From: DASQUK01 sp046726215 | GTDB lineage: Bacteria; Actinomycetota; Acidimicrobiia; Acidimicrobiales; VFJN01 | Reading direction: 5' to 3' | DNA: 64,000 nt | Assembly (NCBI GenBank): GCA_046726215.1 | Contig: JBKPAA010000040.1 | Location: 16,709 to 80,708, forward strand | Shown: piece after piece, positions 27,827-35,747 of the stretch | How the letters are laid out: the number at the start of each line of letters is the position of its first letter | Position numbering within the stretch: position 1 is the first letter of the stretch | The notes under the pieces: model-generated | What the model was told of the DNA's origin: nothing | The model's database searches: none | The model's input: only the letters and a program-made list of their open reading frames with translations | Translations under genes and position numbers: made by a program

Positions 27827-29197
27827 ATGGTCGAACTCGCCGATTCCGCCCGCCTGGCGACCGACGCGTGCGAGCGAACCCTGGCTTCCGTCGCCGGGCG
27901 CGCAGAGGCGGTTGCCTCCGCGGTGGTGGGCACCTCGTCGCTGACCCGGTTCGCCAACAGCCGCATCCACCAGAACGTCACCGAGGACCTCGAGGCGATG
28001 GCGCTCACGGTGGCGCTGGACGGCAAGGTGGCGCGGGCGCAGACCACGCGCACCGACGCCGCCAGCCTGGAGGCACTGGTCGAGCGGGCGTTGGCGGCGG
28101 CGGCCCTGCGGCCGCCCGACCCGGAGTTCCCCGGATTCGCCCCGGCCGCACCCGTGCCCGATGTCGATCACTGGGACGACGGCACCGCAGGGGCCACGCC
28201 CGACCAGCGCGCGGCGATCGTGGCGGCGTTCGTCGAGGCGGGGGAGGGGCTGGAGGCCGCGGGCTACTGCTCCACGGAGGCCGCCACGCACGTCCTCCTG
28301 TCGACCACCGGGCAGCGAGCGACGGGCCGGGGGACGACGGCCCAGCTCGACGGGATCCACCGCGCATCCGGTCCGGACGGTGAGGGCGGGGGCGACACCG
28401 CCGATGGCTACAGCCAAGCCACGTCCGTGCGGCTCGCGGATCTCGACGGTGCCACCTGCGGGGCCCGTGCGGCGGCCAAGGCCGCCTCGGGACGGAACCC
28501 GCTGGAGCTGCCGCCGGGCAACTACGAGGTCGTGCTCGAGCCCAGGGCCGTGGCGTCGGCGCTCGTCTATCCCGCCTATATGGGCTTCAACGGCAAGGCG
28601 CACGCCGACGGCACGTCGTTCGTCCACCTCGGCGAGCGCCAGTGGGACGCCCCGGTCGACATCTGGGACGACGCCACCGATCCCCACGCCCTCGGCGTCG
28701 GCTTCGACGCCGAGGGGACACCCAAGCACCGGCTGGACCTGGTGCGGGGTGGGGTCTCCTCGGGTCTGACGCACGACCGCCGCTCGGCGCGCCTCGCCGG
28801 TGTCGAACCGACGGGCCACTCGGTGGGCTCGGAGGCATTCGGCGGCTATGCCACCAGCCTGTTCCTCGGCAGAGGCGGCGAGACGCCCGACCAACTGGTC
28901 GGCCAGATGGAGCGGGGGCTGCTCGTGACCGACCTCTGGTACAACCGCATCCTCGACCCCAAGACGCAGGTCGTCACCGGGCTCACGCGCAACGGCCTGT
29001 TCCTCGTCGAGGAGGGTCGGATCGTCGGGCCCGTGCAGAACCTGCGCTACACGCAGTCGATCGTGGGCGGCTTCGGGCCCGGGAAAGTGCTGGGCCTCGG
29101 CGCCGACGCCCAACTAGTTGGCAGCGAGGGAGGCATCATGCACGTCCCGTCGGCGCGCCTGGCGTCGTGGGCCTTCACCGGCAACGCCCGGGGGTGA
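27827..29197 (+). CDS. tldE: TldE/PmbA-type metalloprotease partner subunit
   Basis: 456 residues from ATG 27827. It has the same fold as TldD but, as usual for TldE, no HExxxH. Family segments include TRFANSRIHQN, the LELPPGNYEVVLEP strand, GFDAEGTPKHRLDLV and GLLVTDLWYNRI. It should pair with the TldD at 25551-26987. Starting transcription at the ATG rather than ten codons upstream is supported by the TACGGT box 7 nt before it. Confidence 0.93.
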   Translation: MVELADSARLATDACERTLASVAGRAEAVASAVVGTSSLTRFANSRIHQNVTEDLEAMALTVALDGKVARAQTTRTDAASLEALVERALAAAALRPPDPEFPGFAPAAPVPDVDHWDDGTAGATPDQRAAIVAAFVEAGEGLEAAGYCSTEAATHVLLSTTGQRATGRGTTAQLDGIHRASGPDGEGGGDTADGYSQATSVRLADLDGATCGARAAAKAASGRNPLELPPGNYEVVLEPRAVASALVYPAYMGFNGKAHADGTSFVHLGERQWDAPVDIWDDATDPHALGVGFDAEGTPKHRLDLVRGGVSSGLTHDRRSARLAGVEPTGHSVGSEAFGGYATSLFLGRGGETPDQLVGQMERGLLVTDLWYNRILDPKTQVVTGLTRNGLFLVEEGRIVGPVQNLRYTQSIVGGFGPGKVLGLGADAQLVGSEGGIMHVPSARLASWAFTGNARG

Positions 29198-29232
29198 TGG
29201 TCCGGCCCTCCTTAAATGTCAGACCCCCTCGT

Positions 29233-29238
29233 TAGTCT
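29233..29238 (+). promoter_or_regulatory. -10-like box TAGTCT, leaderless start of tag
   Basis: TAGTCT ends 7 nt before ATG 29246. This supports that ATG over the in-frame ATG ten codons upstream. Confidence 0.55.
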
Positions 29239-29245
29239 CCGGTAC

Positions 29246-29863
29246 ATGACGGAAGTCACCGACAACAACGACCTACGGGTGGGCGACGACGGCAAGCTGC
29301 GCTGCGGCTGGGGCACGAGCGACCCGCTCTACATCAGCTACCACGACCACGAGTGGGGCCGGCCGCTGCGCGACGAGCGAGCCATGTTCGAGCTCCTGTC
29401 CCTCGAGGCGTTCCAGTCCGGGCTCTCGTGGCTGATCATCCTCCGAAAGCGTCGGGGCTTCCGCGAGGCGTTCGACGGCTTCGAGCCCGACGTCGTCGCC
29501 GCGTACGACGATGACGACGTCGCCAGACTCCTCACCGACGACCGCATCGTGCGCAACCGGGCCAAGGTGGAGGCGACGATCGCCAACGCCCGGGCGGTCG
29601 TCGCCCTGCACGAGCATGGCGAGTCGCTGGTCGATCTGGTGTTCTCGCATGCGCCCACCGCCGACGAGCGCCCGCCCGGCCGCTTCCGGGCGTTCGCCGA
29701 AATGCCGAGCGTGACGCCGGCGTCCACCGGCCTGGCCAAGGATTTGCGCACGCGGGGCTTCCGCTTCGTCGGCCCGGTCGTCGCCTACGCGCTCATGCAG
29801 GCAGCCGGTGTGGTGGACGACCACCTCGAGGGCTGTTGGGTCGACGTGCTTGCCGAAAACTAG
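29246..29863 (+). CDS. tag: DNA-3-methyladenine glycosylase I
   Basis: 205 residues. Tag removes 3-methyladenine from alkylated DNA. The zinc-binding residues are present at both ends: the Cys of RCGWG, the His in YHDHEWG, and H-x3-C in DHLEGCW near the C-terminus. The body shows ERAMFELLSLEAFQSGLSW, given as FELLSLEAFQ and GLSW, and the GFRFVGPVVAYALMQA-type helix. The stop codon is the first base triplet of the operator at 29861. Confidence 0.95.
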   Translation: MTEVTDNNDLRVGDDGKLRCGWGTSDPLYISYHDHEWGRPLRDERAMFELLSLEAFQSGLSWLIILRKRRGFREAFDGFEPDVVAAYDDDDVARLLTDDRIVRNRAKVEATIANARAVVALHEHGESLVDLVFSHAPTADERPPGRFRAFAEMPSVTPASTGLAKDLRTRGFRFVGPVVAYALMQAAGVVDDHLEGCWVDVLAEN

Positions 29864-29874
29864 AACACGTTCTA
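29861..29874. promoter_or_regulatory. KstR-type operator TAGAACACGTTCTA
   Basis: The site is an inverted repeat TAGAAC-AC-GTTCTA and fits the actinobacterial KstR consensus TnnAACnnGTTnnA exactly. It overlaps the -10-like box of the luciferase-like gene (29873-29878), so a bound TetR-type repressor would block that promoter. No kstR gene was recognised here. Confidence 0.65.
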
Positions 29875-29878
29875 CTCT
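29873..29878 (+). promoter_or_regulatory. -10-like box TACTCT, leaderless start of the luciferase-like gene
   Basis: TACTCT ends 6 nt before ATG 29885 and shares two bases with the KstR-type palindrome. Confidence 0.55.
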
Positions 29879-29884
29879 GCGCCG

Positions 29885-31018
29885 ATGGAGTTCGGCGTCT
29901 TTGCCCAGCTGTTCGTGCCCCAGTTCGAGCGCGATCAGGACCCCAACGCAGAGCACAAGCGCATCTTCCGCAACATCGAGATCGCCAAGGCGGCCGACCG
30001 GAACGCGTTCAAGTATCTGTGGTGCCCGCAGCACCACTTCCTCGACGAGTACAGCCACATGCCGGGACCCGAGGCCTTCCTCGGTTATTGCGCCGGTCAG
30101 ACCGAGCGGGTGCACCTCGGTTCGGCGATCTTCAACATCACGCCGCCGGTGAACAAGCCGCAGCGGGTGGCGGAGAACGTGGCGCTGCTCGACCACCTGA
30201 CCAACAACCGCTTCGAGTTCGGCACGGGGCGAGGATCATCCAGCACCGAGGTGCTCGGCTTCGACATTCCGAGCGTCGACATCACCAAGGCGATGTGGCG
30301 CGAGGCGATCCGCGAGATACCGAAGATGTGGAAGAACGCGCCCTACGGCTACGAGGGCGATTTCTTCCGCATGCCCGAGCGGAAGGTCTTCCCCAAGCCG
30401 TACGGTCCGCTGCACCCGGCCATGTGGGTGGCGGGCGGCAGCCCCGGCACGTTCACGGAGGCGGGTGAGCTGGGTCTCGGTGTGTTCTGCTTCGCCATCG
30501 GCCGACCCACCGACATGCAGCCACTGGTCGCGGCCTACAAGTCCGCGATCGGCAGCGCCACGCCGGTCGGCGACTACGCCAACGACAACATCATGGGTGT
30601 GACCAACATGCTGTGCATGGAGGACCGCCGCAAGGCCTTCGAGGTCGCGTCGGCGATGGGAATGAACTACTACTCGTCGCTTGCCTACCACTGGCTCGAC
30701 AACGTCCCGCGGCCGAAGCGCCTGCCGCCGTGGCCCGAGAAGATCCCGGAGCCCAGCCCCGAGGCGGTCGAGCGCCTGTCGGCCGAGGGCTACATCGCCG
30801 TGGGCGACCCCGACGACTGCGCCGGCTCGGTGCAGCGCTGGGTCGACATGGGCTTCGACCAGCTCACGTTCAGCCCCACCACCAACACATTGCCCACCGA
30901 GGTCGTCGTCGGCTCGATGGAGCTGTTCGGTCGCGAGGTCATCCCCCAGTTCGATGGCGATCCCGAGCACTCCACCACGCGGTATCGCCACGCGGCCGCC
31001 GGCGTGTCGCCCCTGTGA
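29885..31018 (+). CDS. LLM-class flavin-dependent oxidoreductase (luciferase-like)
   Basis: 377 residues, a bacterial-luciferase TIM barrel. Recognisable parts are the N-terminal FGVFAQLFVPQF, the CPQHHFLDEYS loop with the His pair, AIFNITPPVNKP, RFEFGTGRGSSSTEVLGF (given as FEFGTGRGSS) and a C-terminal GDPDDCAGSVQRWVDMG. This class includes FMN-dependent monooxygenases. The KstR-type operator and the acyl-CoA synthetase downstream suggest sterol or lipid breakdown, an inference from context only. Confidence 0.88.
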   Translation: MEFGVFAQLFVPQFERDQDPNAEHKRIFRNIEIAKAADRNAFKYLWCPQHHFLDEYSHMPGPEAFLGYCAGQTERVHLGSAIFNITPPVNKPQRVAENVALLDHLTNNRFEFGTGRGSSSTEVLGFDIPSVDITKAMWREAIREIPKMWKNAPYGYEGDFFRMPERKVFPKPYGPLHPAMWVAGGSPGTFTEAGELGLGVFCFAIGRPTDMQPLVAAYKSAIGSATPVGDYANDNIMGVTNMLCMEDRRKAFEVASAMGMNYYSSLAYHWLDNVPRPKRLPPWPEKIPEPSPEAVERLSAEGYIAVGDPDDCAGSVQRWVDMGFDQLTFSPTTNTLPTEVVVGSMELFGREVIPQFDGDPEHSTTRYRHAAAGVSPL

Positions 31019-31106
31019 CGACCGGGGCGACCGGGCGGGTGCTGACGCCCTGCAGAGGGGCCTCGCCTAGGCTGGCCCCGGTCACGCCGAGGAGACGACA
31101 GCAGCA

Positions 31107-31286
31107 GTGGAAGTCACCAGGGAGCACGTCGTCGACGCGTTGCGACGGGCCGGGCTGTTGGACGAGGCCGAGCGGCTCGAGGCGTCGCTACCCGAGACGG
31201 CCGACATCGAGGACGTGGTGAAGCTCTGTGCCCCTCGCGGCATCACCAGGGATACGCTCGTGAGCCTTCTCGGCGGCAGTCCCTGA
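31107..31286 (+). CDS. Small protein of unknown function (59 residues)
   Basis: An open frame from GTG 31107 to TGA 31284-31286 with a GAGGAG Shine-Dalgarno about 10 nt upstream and a TAGGCT box at 31068. It encodes a charged, helix-forming protein beginning MEVTREHVVDALRRAGL with an internal ASLPETADIEDVV segment. It sits 23 bp before the acyl-CoA synthetase gene, and the codon positions show the expected GC bias. No family recognised. Confidence 0.6.
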   Translation: MEVTREHVVDALRRAGLLDEAERLEASLPETADIEDVVKLCAPRGITRDTLVSLLGGSP

Positions 31287-31309
31287 GGTACGAGCGAGCG
31301 GTCGCGCGC

Positions 31310-32923
31310 ATGAGCGCAGTCAAGGCGCCCCCCAACTTCAACTTCGCGAGCATCTGGGAGATGGCCGCCGACGCCGTCCCCGAGCGGGAGGCACTGGTGG
31401 TCGGCGACCAGCGCCGCACCTACGCCCAGCTCGACGACCGGGTCCGACGGCTTGCGAATCACCTGGCCGGCCGGGGCATCGGTCGTGGCGACCACGTTGC
31501 CCTCTACCTGGAGAACTGCCCCGAGTATCTCGAGGCCATGCTGGCGGTGTTCACGCTGCGGGCGGTCCCCATCAACGTCAACCACCGCTACGTCGCCGAC
31601 GAGCTGCGCTACCTGATGGACAACAGCGACTCCGTGGCCGTGATCACCCAGCCGTCGCTGGCGCCTACCGTGCACAACGTGGTGGGCTCCGACGACCTGC
31701 GCGCCGTGCGGTTCACCCTGGTGACCGGCGACGAGTACGACGCCGCACTGGCGGCGGCCGCCGACGAACGCCTGGCGATCGCGCGGTCCGACGACGACCA
31801 CTACATCATCTACACGGGGGGAACGACCGGGATGCCGAAGGGCGTGGTCTGGCGCCACATCGACGCGTTCTACGCCTGCATCGGTGGCGGCGATCCCATG
31901 CGCCTGTTCGGGGTGGTCGAGCGTCCCGATGAGCTTCCCGGGCGCATGGCCGAGCACCCGATCTGCTTCCTGCCGGTGGCGCCGATGATGCACGCCGCCG
32001 CCCAGTGGACGTCGCTGGGCTGGCTGTTCTCGGGCAGCAAGGTGGTGCTCATGCCGGGTTCCCTCGACGCCGACGCGGTGTGGCGGACCGTGGAGCGGGA
32101 GAAGGTCAACGGGCTCACCGTCGTGGGTGACGCGGTGGCCCGGCCACTGCTCGACGCCTGGGATCGGGCGGGCGGCTACGACGTCACGTCGCTGTTCACG
32201 TTCTCCAACGGCGGGGCACCCATGTCGCCTTCCACCCGGGAGCGCGTGTTCGCCACGCTGCCCGCCCACGTGAGCCTTGCCGACGGCTTCGGTTCGTCCG
32301 AGGCCGGCACCCAGTCGTCGATGCGGATCTCCGCCAAGAATCGACCGGCCGGTGACAGTCCCGTGCGGTTCAACGCTCCGGCCAAGCCGACGCTCGTGGT
32401 CGACGACCACGGCAACGAGGTGGCGCCGGGATCCGGCGATGTCGGCCAGGTGCTGGCGGGGGGACACCTACCGCTCGGCTACTACAACGATCCCGACAAG
32501 ACGGTGGCAACGTTCGTCGAGCGCGGCGGCCAGCGGTGGCTGATCACCGGCGACGTGGCGACGGTGGCCACCGACGGATCGATCGAGTTACGGGGCCGCG
32601 GGTCGGTCTCGATCAACACCGGCGGGGAAAAGGTGTTCCCGGAGGAGGTGGAGGTGGCGCTCAAGGGCCATGAGAGCATCTACGACTGCGTGGTCGTCGG
32701 CGTGCCCGACGAACGCTGGGGCAGCGCCGTCACCGCGGTCGTGCAGCCGGCAGCCGGCGCCGAACCGACGCTCCCGGAGCTGGCGGCCCACTGCAAGGCC
32801 ACCCTGGCCGGTTACAAGACGCCCAAGCACCTGGTGGTCGTCGAGCGCATCGTGCGGTCACCGTCCGGCAAGGCCGACTACCGCTGGGCCCGCGACACCG
32901 CCGAGAAGGCGGTCGGCGGCTGA
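31310..32923 (+). CDS. Acyl-CoA synthetase (AMP-forming, FadD-like)
   Basis: 537 residues. The ANL-superfamily core is complete: the P-loop YIIYTGGTTGMPKG, a middle ADGFGSSEAG motif (A5-type), the LITGDVATVATDGSIEL hinge (given as TGDVATV) and the catalytic lysine near the end in SPSGKADYRW. The enzyme activates a carboxylic acid to acyl-AMP and then acyl-CoA. The acid could be a fatty acid or a sterol side-chain acid. It follows the 59-residue gene closely and is probably in the same transcript. Confidence 0.92.
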   Translation: MSAVKAPPNFNFASIWEMAADAVPEREALVVGDQRRTYAQLDDRVRRLANHLAGRGIGRGDHVALYLENCPEYLEAMLAVFTLRAVPINVNHRYVADELRYLMDNSDSVAVITQPSLAPTVHNVVGSDDLRAVRFTLVTGDEYDAALAAAADERLAIARSDDDHYIIYTGGTTGMPKGVVWRHIDAFYACIGGGDPMRLFGVVERPDELPGRMAEHPICFLPVAPMMHAAAQWTSLGWLFSGSKVVLMPGSLDADAVWRTVEREKVNGLTVVGDAVARPLLDAWDRAGGYDVTSLFTFSNGGAPMSPSTRERVFATLPAHVSLADGFGSSEAGTQSSMRISAKNRPAGDSPVRFNAPAKPTLVVDDHGNEVAPGSGDVGQVLAGGHLPLGYYNDPDKTVATFVERGGQRWLITGDVATVATDGSIELRGRGSVSINTGGEKVFPEEVEVALKGHESIYDCVVVGVPDERWGSAVTAVVQPAAGAEPTLPELAAHCKATLAGYKTPKHLVVVERIVRSPSGKADYRWARDTAEKAVGG

Positions 32924-32960
32924 GCCACGAGCTGCAGGCGGAGCGCGCCGACCCGCTGCG

Positions 32961-33434
32961 TCACGGTAGGTAGCAGAGCGCCCGCCATTCACCAGAGCGT
33001 GGCCACTGGCAGAGTGCGCCGGTGGCGGCGACCAACCACACGAGGGCCCGGTCGAGCGCGTCGCGCCCGGTACCGCCTGCGATGGCGACCACGAGCCCCC
33101 GCTTGGGGTGGTCCTGCAGCACCCGCCAGGCGGCCGGCACCGGGGCGCCCCGCTCCTCGAGCATCCGCACGGCCTGGGGGCCCTCGGGATGGACGATGCC
33201 GGCGGTGGCCGGGTCGCGGCCATGGGGCGGTATCCAGGTGCCCAACGGCACCGTCGGGCCGCGGGCGCCGAACAGCGAGGCGAGCGGGTTGCGCTCCGGT
33301 GGCGGAACGTCCATGTCGAGCCCGGGCGTCAGGTTCAGCCACCCGGCCTCGGCGGACGCCATGTCGGCCATGCGGTCGACAACCGCATCACGCCGGTCCT
33401 CCCGGAACTCGACGACCAGGGGTTGCCTCGCCAT
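32961..33434 (-). CDS. Protein of unknown function (157 residues)
   Basis: A soluble, mixed alpha/beta protein from ATG 33434. It contains VVEFREDRRDAVVDRMADM near the start, a Pro-rich DVPPPERNPLASLFGARGP segment and ends W-R-A-L-C-Y-L-P. I recognise no family. The start is supported by a TACGGT box 6 nt upstream and by the divergent gene 33 bp away. The stop is convergent with the acyl-CoA synthetase stop. Confidence 0.65.
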   Translation of the reverse strand: MARQPLVVEFREDRRDAVVDRMADMASAEAGWLNLTPGLDMDVPPPERNPLASLFGARGPTVPLGTWIPPHGRDPATAGIVHPEGPQAVRMLEERGAPVPAAWRVLQDHPKRGLVVAIAGGTGRDALDRALVWLVAATGALCQWPRSGEWRALCYLP

Positions 33435-33440
33435 CCCCCC

Positions 33441-33446
33441 ACCGTA
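33441..33446 (-). promoter_or_regulatory. -10-like box TACGGT before the 157-residue gene
   Basis: TACGGT on the minus strand ends 6 nt before ATG 33434; a G6 run fills the gap. Confidence 0.5.
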
Positions 33447-33454
33447 GGCACGAC

Positions 33455-33460
33455 TAGCCT
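33455..33460 (+). promoter_or_regulatory. -10-like box TAGCCT, leaderless start of the large membrane protein gene
   Basis: TAGCCT ends 7 nt before ATG 33468, forming the second compact divergent leaderless pair in the window. Confidence 0.55.
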
Positions 33461-33467
33461 CGACCCG

Positions 33468-35261
33468 ATGGCCGGGGTCGTCGATGTCGAACACGATCGG
33501 TCGGCCGTCCCGGGCGGCGTCGCCAGCCCCGGCGATGCCGACGAGACCCCGCGCCGGGGTCGAAGGCGACTGCCGAGGGTCGCGCTGGCGCTGGCCCTGG
33601 CGCCGCTCGCCCTGTCCGCGGTCGCGCTCGTCGTGGCCGTCGGAGGCGAGTACAAGCCCGCCGGGGACATCGCGATCGTCGAGATGACGACCCGGGCGGT
33701 CGGCAACCACTGGCCGCTGGTCGGTAACCACTCACGCGATGGCTGGCACCACCCCGGGCCGGCCCTGCTCTACGTCCTGGCGCTGCCCTACCGGTTGCTC
33801 GGGGGTGCGACCATCGCCCTCCCCCTTGGTGCCCTGGCGATCAACGGTGCCTCCGTGGCCGGCATGGCGATCGTCGCCCGCCGGCGGGGTGGCGCTCCGC
33901 TCATGCTCATCACGCTGTTGGCGTGCGCGCTCGTGCTGCGGTCGTTCGGTCCCGAGCAGGTGCGCGTGCCGTGGCAGGCCTGGATCACGGTGTTGCCCTA
34001 CGGCTTGCTGGTGTTCCTGACGTGGGCCATGGCTTGCGGTGACCGCTGGGCGCTCCCGGTGGCCGTGCTGGTGGTCTCGTTCGTGGCGCAGACCCACGTG
34101 GGCTACGTGGCGCTGGCGCTGCCGCTCGTGGCGTTCGGAGCCGCCTGGCTGCTGGCATCACACCGCCGCAACCTGGGGCGGCTGTGGGCGCCGTCGCTGT
34201 GCGCCCTCGGCGTCGCCGTCGTGGCTTGGCTGCCACCCGTCATCGATCAGCTCACCCACGACCCGGGCAACGCCACCGTTCTGGTCCGCTGGTTCCGGGA
34301 AGGCGGGACCAGCGGCGAGGCATCGCACAGCCTGCTGGACGGCTGGCGGGTGGTGAGCGCCCAGTACGGGCTGCCACCGGAGTGGTTGGCCGGGACACGG
34401 CCCGTGAACCTCCTCCAGGAGCCGACCTACGTGTCCGAACCGGTGGTGCCGGTCTTGTTGGCCGTCGTCGCCTTGGCGATCGTCGCCCTGTGGCGGCTGC
34501 GGGTGTCCCAGTCGGGCCAACTGATCGTCACGTGGGCGGTGGCGTCGGTGGTCGGCATCGTCGCCACGGCCCGCACCGTTGGGCTGCTCTTCGCCTACCG
34601 GTTCGGCTGGGCGCGGATGCTCGGAATGGTGGCGGGGGTGATCGTGGCGTGGGCCGCATGGCGGGCGCTGGTGGTGTGGCGACCGGCGCTCGAGCGCCGC
34701 GTCCTCACGCCGGTCGCGCTGGCGGGGATCGCCGTACTCGCCGTGGTCGGATCGGTCGCCCACGTGCGGGCCGGGGTGCCCCAGGAGCGGGAGTCGGACG
34801 TCGTCAACGAGCTCGCGCCACCGGTGCTGGCGGCGGTACCGGCCGGCGACGGCGAGGTTGTTGTCCGCGGCATCGGCTTTCTCGGGCTGTCGTATGCCTC
34901 CGGGCTCGTGCTCCAGCTCGAGCGGCACGGCATCGACGCGGGTCAGCCCCAGAGCCAGCCCCGGCGCCCCGAGGAACTGCACATCTACGCGGGCGGGCCG
35001 GTTCGCGCCCGCTTCACGGTCGCCCTCGACGACGACGTCGCCGCGCTGACCGCCGACCCCACGCAGCGCCTGGTCGCGCTCTCCGGGGAGCTCGACCTCG
35101 ACGAGCTCAGGGCAGCGGACGAGGCGCGCAACGCGCTCGAAGCGATGCTCCAGGGCGACGGGCCGGTGGACCAGGACCGGGTCGAGGAGCTGTTCCGCGC
35201 CACCGCGCATCCACACAGCGCCGTCGGCGTCTTCATCGAGGCGCCCGCGGGCGCGTCCTAG
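33468..35261 (+). CDS. Polytopic membrane protein, GT-C glycosyltransferase-like
   Basis: 597 residues with about ten membrane helices after a cytoplasmic, Arg-rich N-terminus. The first external loop (GDIAIVEMTTRAVGNHWPL, then GRHS-like HSRDGWHHPGP) has the Glu and His-rich character of GT-C enzymes, and the C-terminal ~150 residues form a soluble extracytoplasmic domain. The catalytic motif is not certain, so glycosyl transfer is a tentative assignment. Its TAG stop doubles as the start of the -10-like box of the next gene. Confidence 0.7.
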   Translation: MAGVVDVEHDRSAVPGGVASPGDADETPRRGRRRLPRVALALALAPLALSAVALVVAVGGEYKPAGDIAIVEMTTRAVGNHWPLVGNHSRDGWHHPGPALLYVLALPYRLLGGATIALPLGALAINGASVAGMAIVARRRGGAPLMLITLLACALVLRSFGPEQVRVPWQAWITVLPYGLLVFLTWAMACGDRWALPVAVLVVSFVAQTHVGYVALALPLVAFGAAWLLASHRRNLGRLWAPSLCALGVAVVAWLPPVIDQLTHDPGNATVLVRWFREGGTSGEASHSLLDGWRVVSAQYGLPPEWLAGTRPVNLLQEPTYVSEPVVPVLLAVVALAIVALWRLRVSQSGQLIVTWAVASVVGIVATARTVGLLFAYRFGWARMLGMVAGVIVAWAAWRALVVWRPALERRVLTPVALAGIAVLAVVGSVAHVRAGVPQERESDVVNELAPPVLAAVPAGDGEVVVRGIGFLGLSYASGLVLQLERHGIDAGQPQSQPRRPEELHIYAGGPVRARFTVALDDDVAALTADPTQRLVALSGELDLDELRAADEARNALEAMLQGDGPVDQDRVEELFRATAHPHSAVGVFIEAPAGAS

Positions 35262-35264
35262 GCT
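35259..35264 (+). promoter_or_regulatory. -10-like box TAGGCT overlapping the upstream stop codon
   Basis: TAGGCT begins with the stop codon of the membrane-protein gene and ends 7 nt before ATG 35272. Confidence 0.5.
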
Positions 35265-35271
35265 GCGCGCC

Positions 35272-35730
35272 ATGGAGGTGGACGCCGTCGTCCGTGAGGC
35301 GCTCGAGGTCCAGGTCTTCGAGCACGAGCCAGGACAGGCGGCGATGACGCTGCGCGACGGCGTGGGACGGCACGGCCCCGAAGCGGTTGCGGGCGGGCTC
35401 CTCGACGCCGCCGCCATGGCGCTGCGCCGGATGGTCGCCGAGACCGACGAGGCGTTGGATCTCGACGAGCTGCTCGAACGCCTGGCCGTCGACGGCGCCG
35501 TGGCCCGGGACAGCGTCGACGTCCTGGCGAGGGCGATGACGGCGGCGGCGGCAACGGCGGGTGGGATTCGGCCCGCCGTTGATCCCATGGTGGCCGCCCT
35601 GGGCCCCGAGCGAACGCTGTTCGGGGCCTGGCTGGCGTTGCTGTCGATCGTGCGGATCGTGGCCATCAGCCTCGAGCGCACCGAGGTGGACGTCACCGAG
35701 GAGATCGTCTCGGTCCTCGACCGCGAATAG
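35272..35730 (+). CDS. Protein of unknown function (152 residues, helical)
   Basis: A mostly helical acidic protein starting MEVDAVVREALEVQVFEHE with a hydrophobic helix near the C-terminus (LFGAWLALLSIVRIVAISL, residues ~118-136). The rest is Ala/Asp/Glu-rich. I recognise no family. It lies between a membrane protein and a methyltransferase on the same strand, each preceded by its own box. Confidence 0.65.
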   Translation: MEVDAVVREALEVQVFEHEPGQAAMTLRDGVGRHGPEAVAGGLLDAAAMALRRMVAETDEALDLDELLERLAVDGAVARDSVDVLARAMTAAAATAGGIRPAVDPMVAALGPERTLFGAWLALLSIVRIVAISLERTEVDVTEEIVSVLDRE

Positions 35731-35734
35731 TCGC

Positions 35735-35740
35735 TATCGT
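35735..35740 (+). promoter_or_regulatory. -10-like box TATCGT, leaderless start of the methyltransferase
   Basis: TATCGT ends 7 nt before ATG 35748. Confidence 0.5.
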
Positions 35741-35747
35741 CGCCGCG

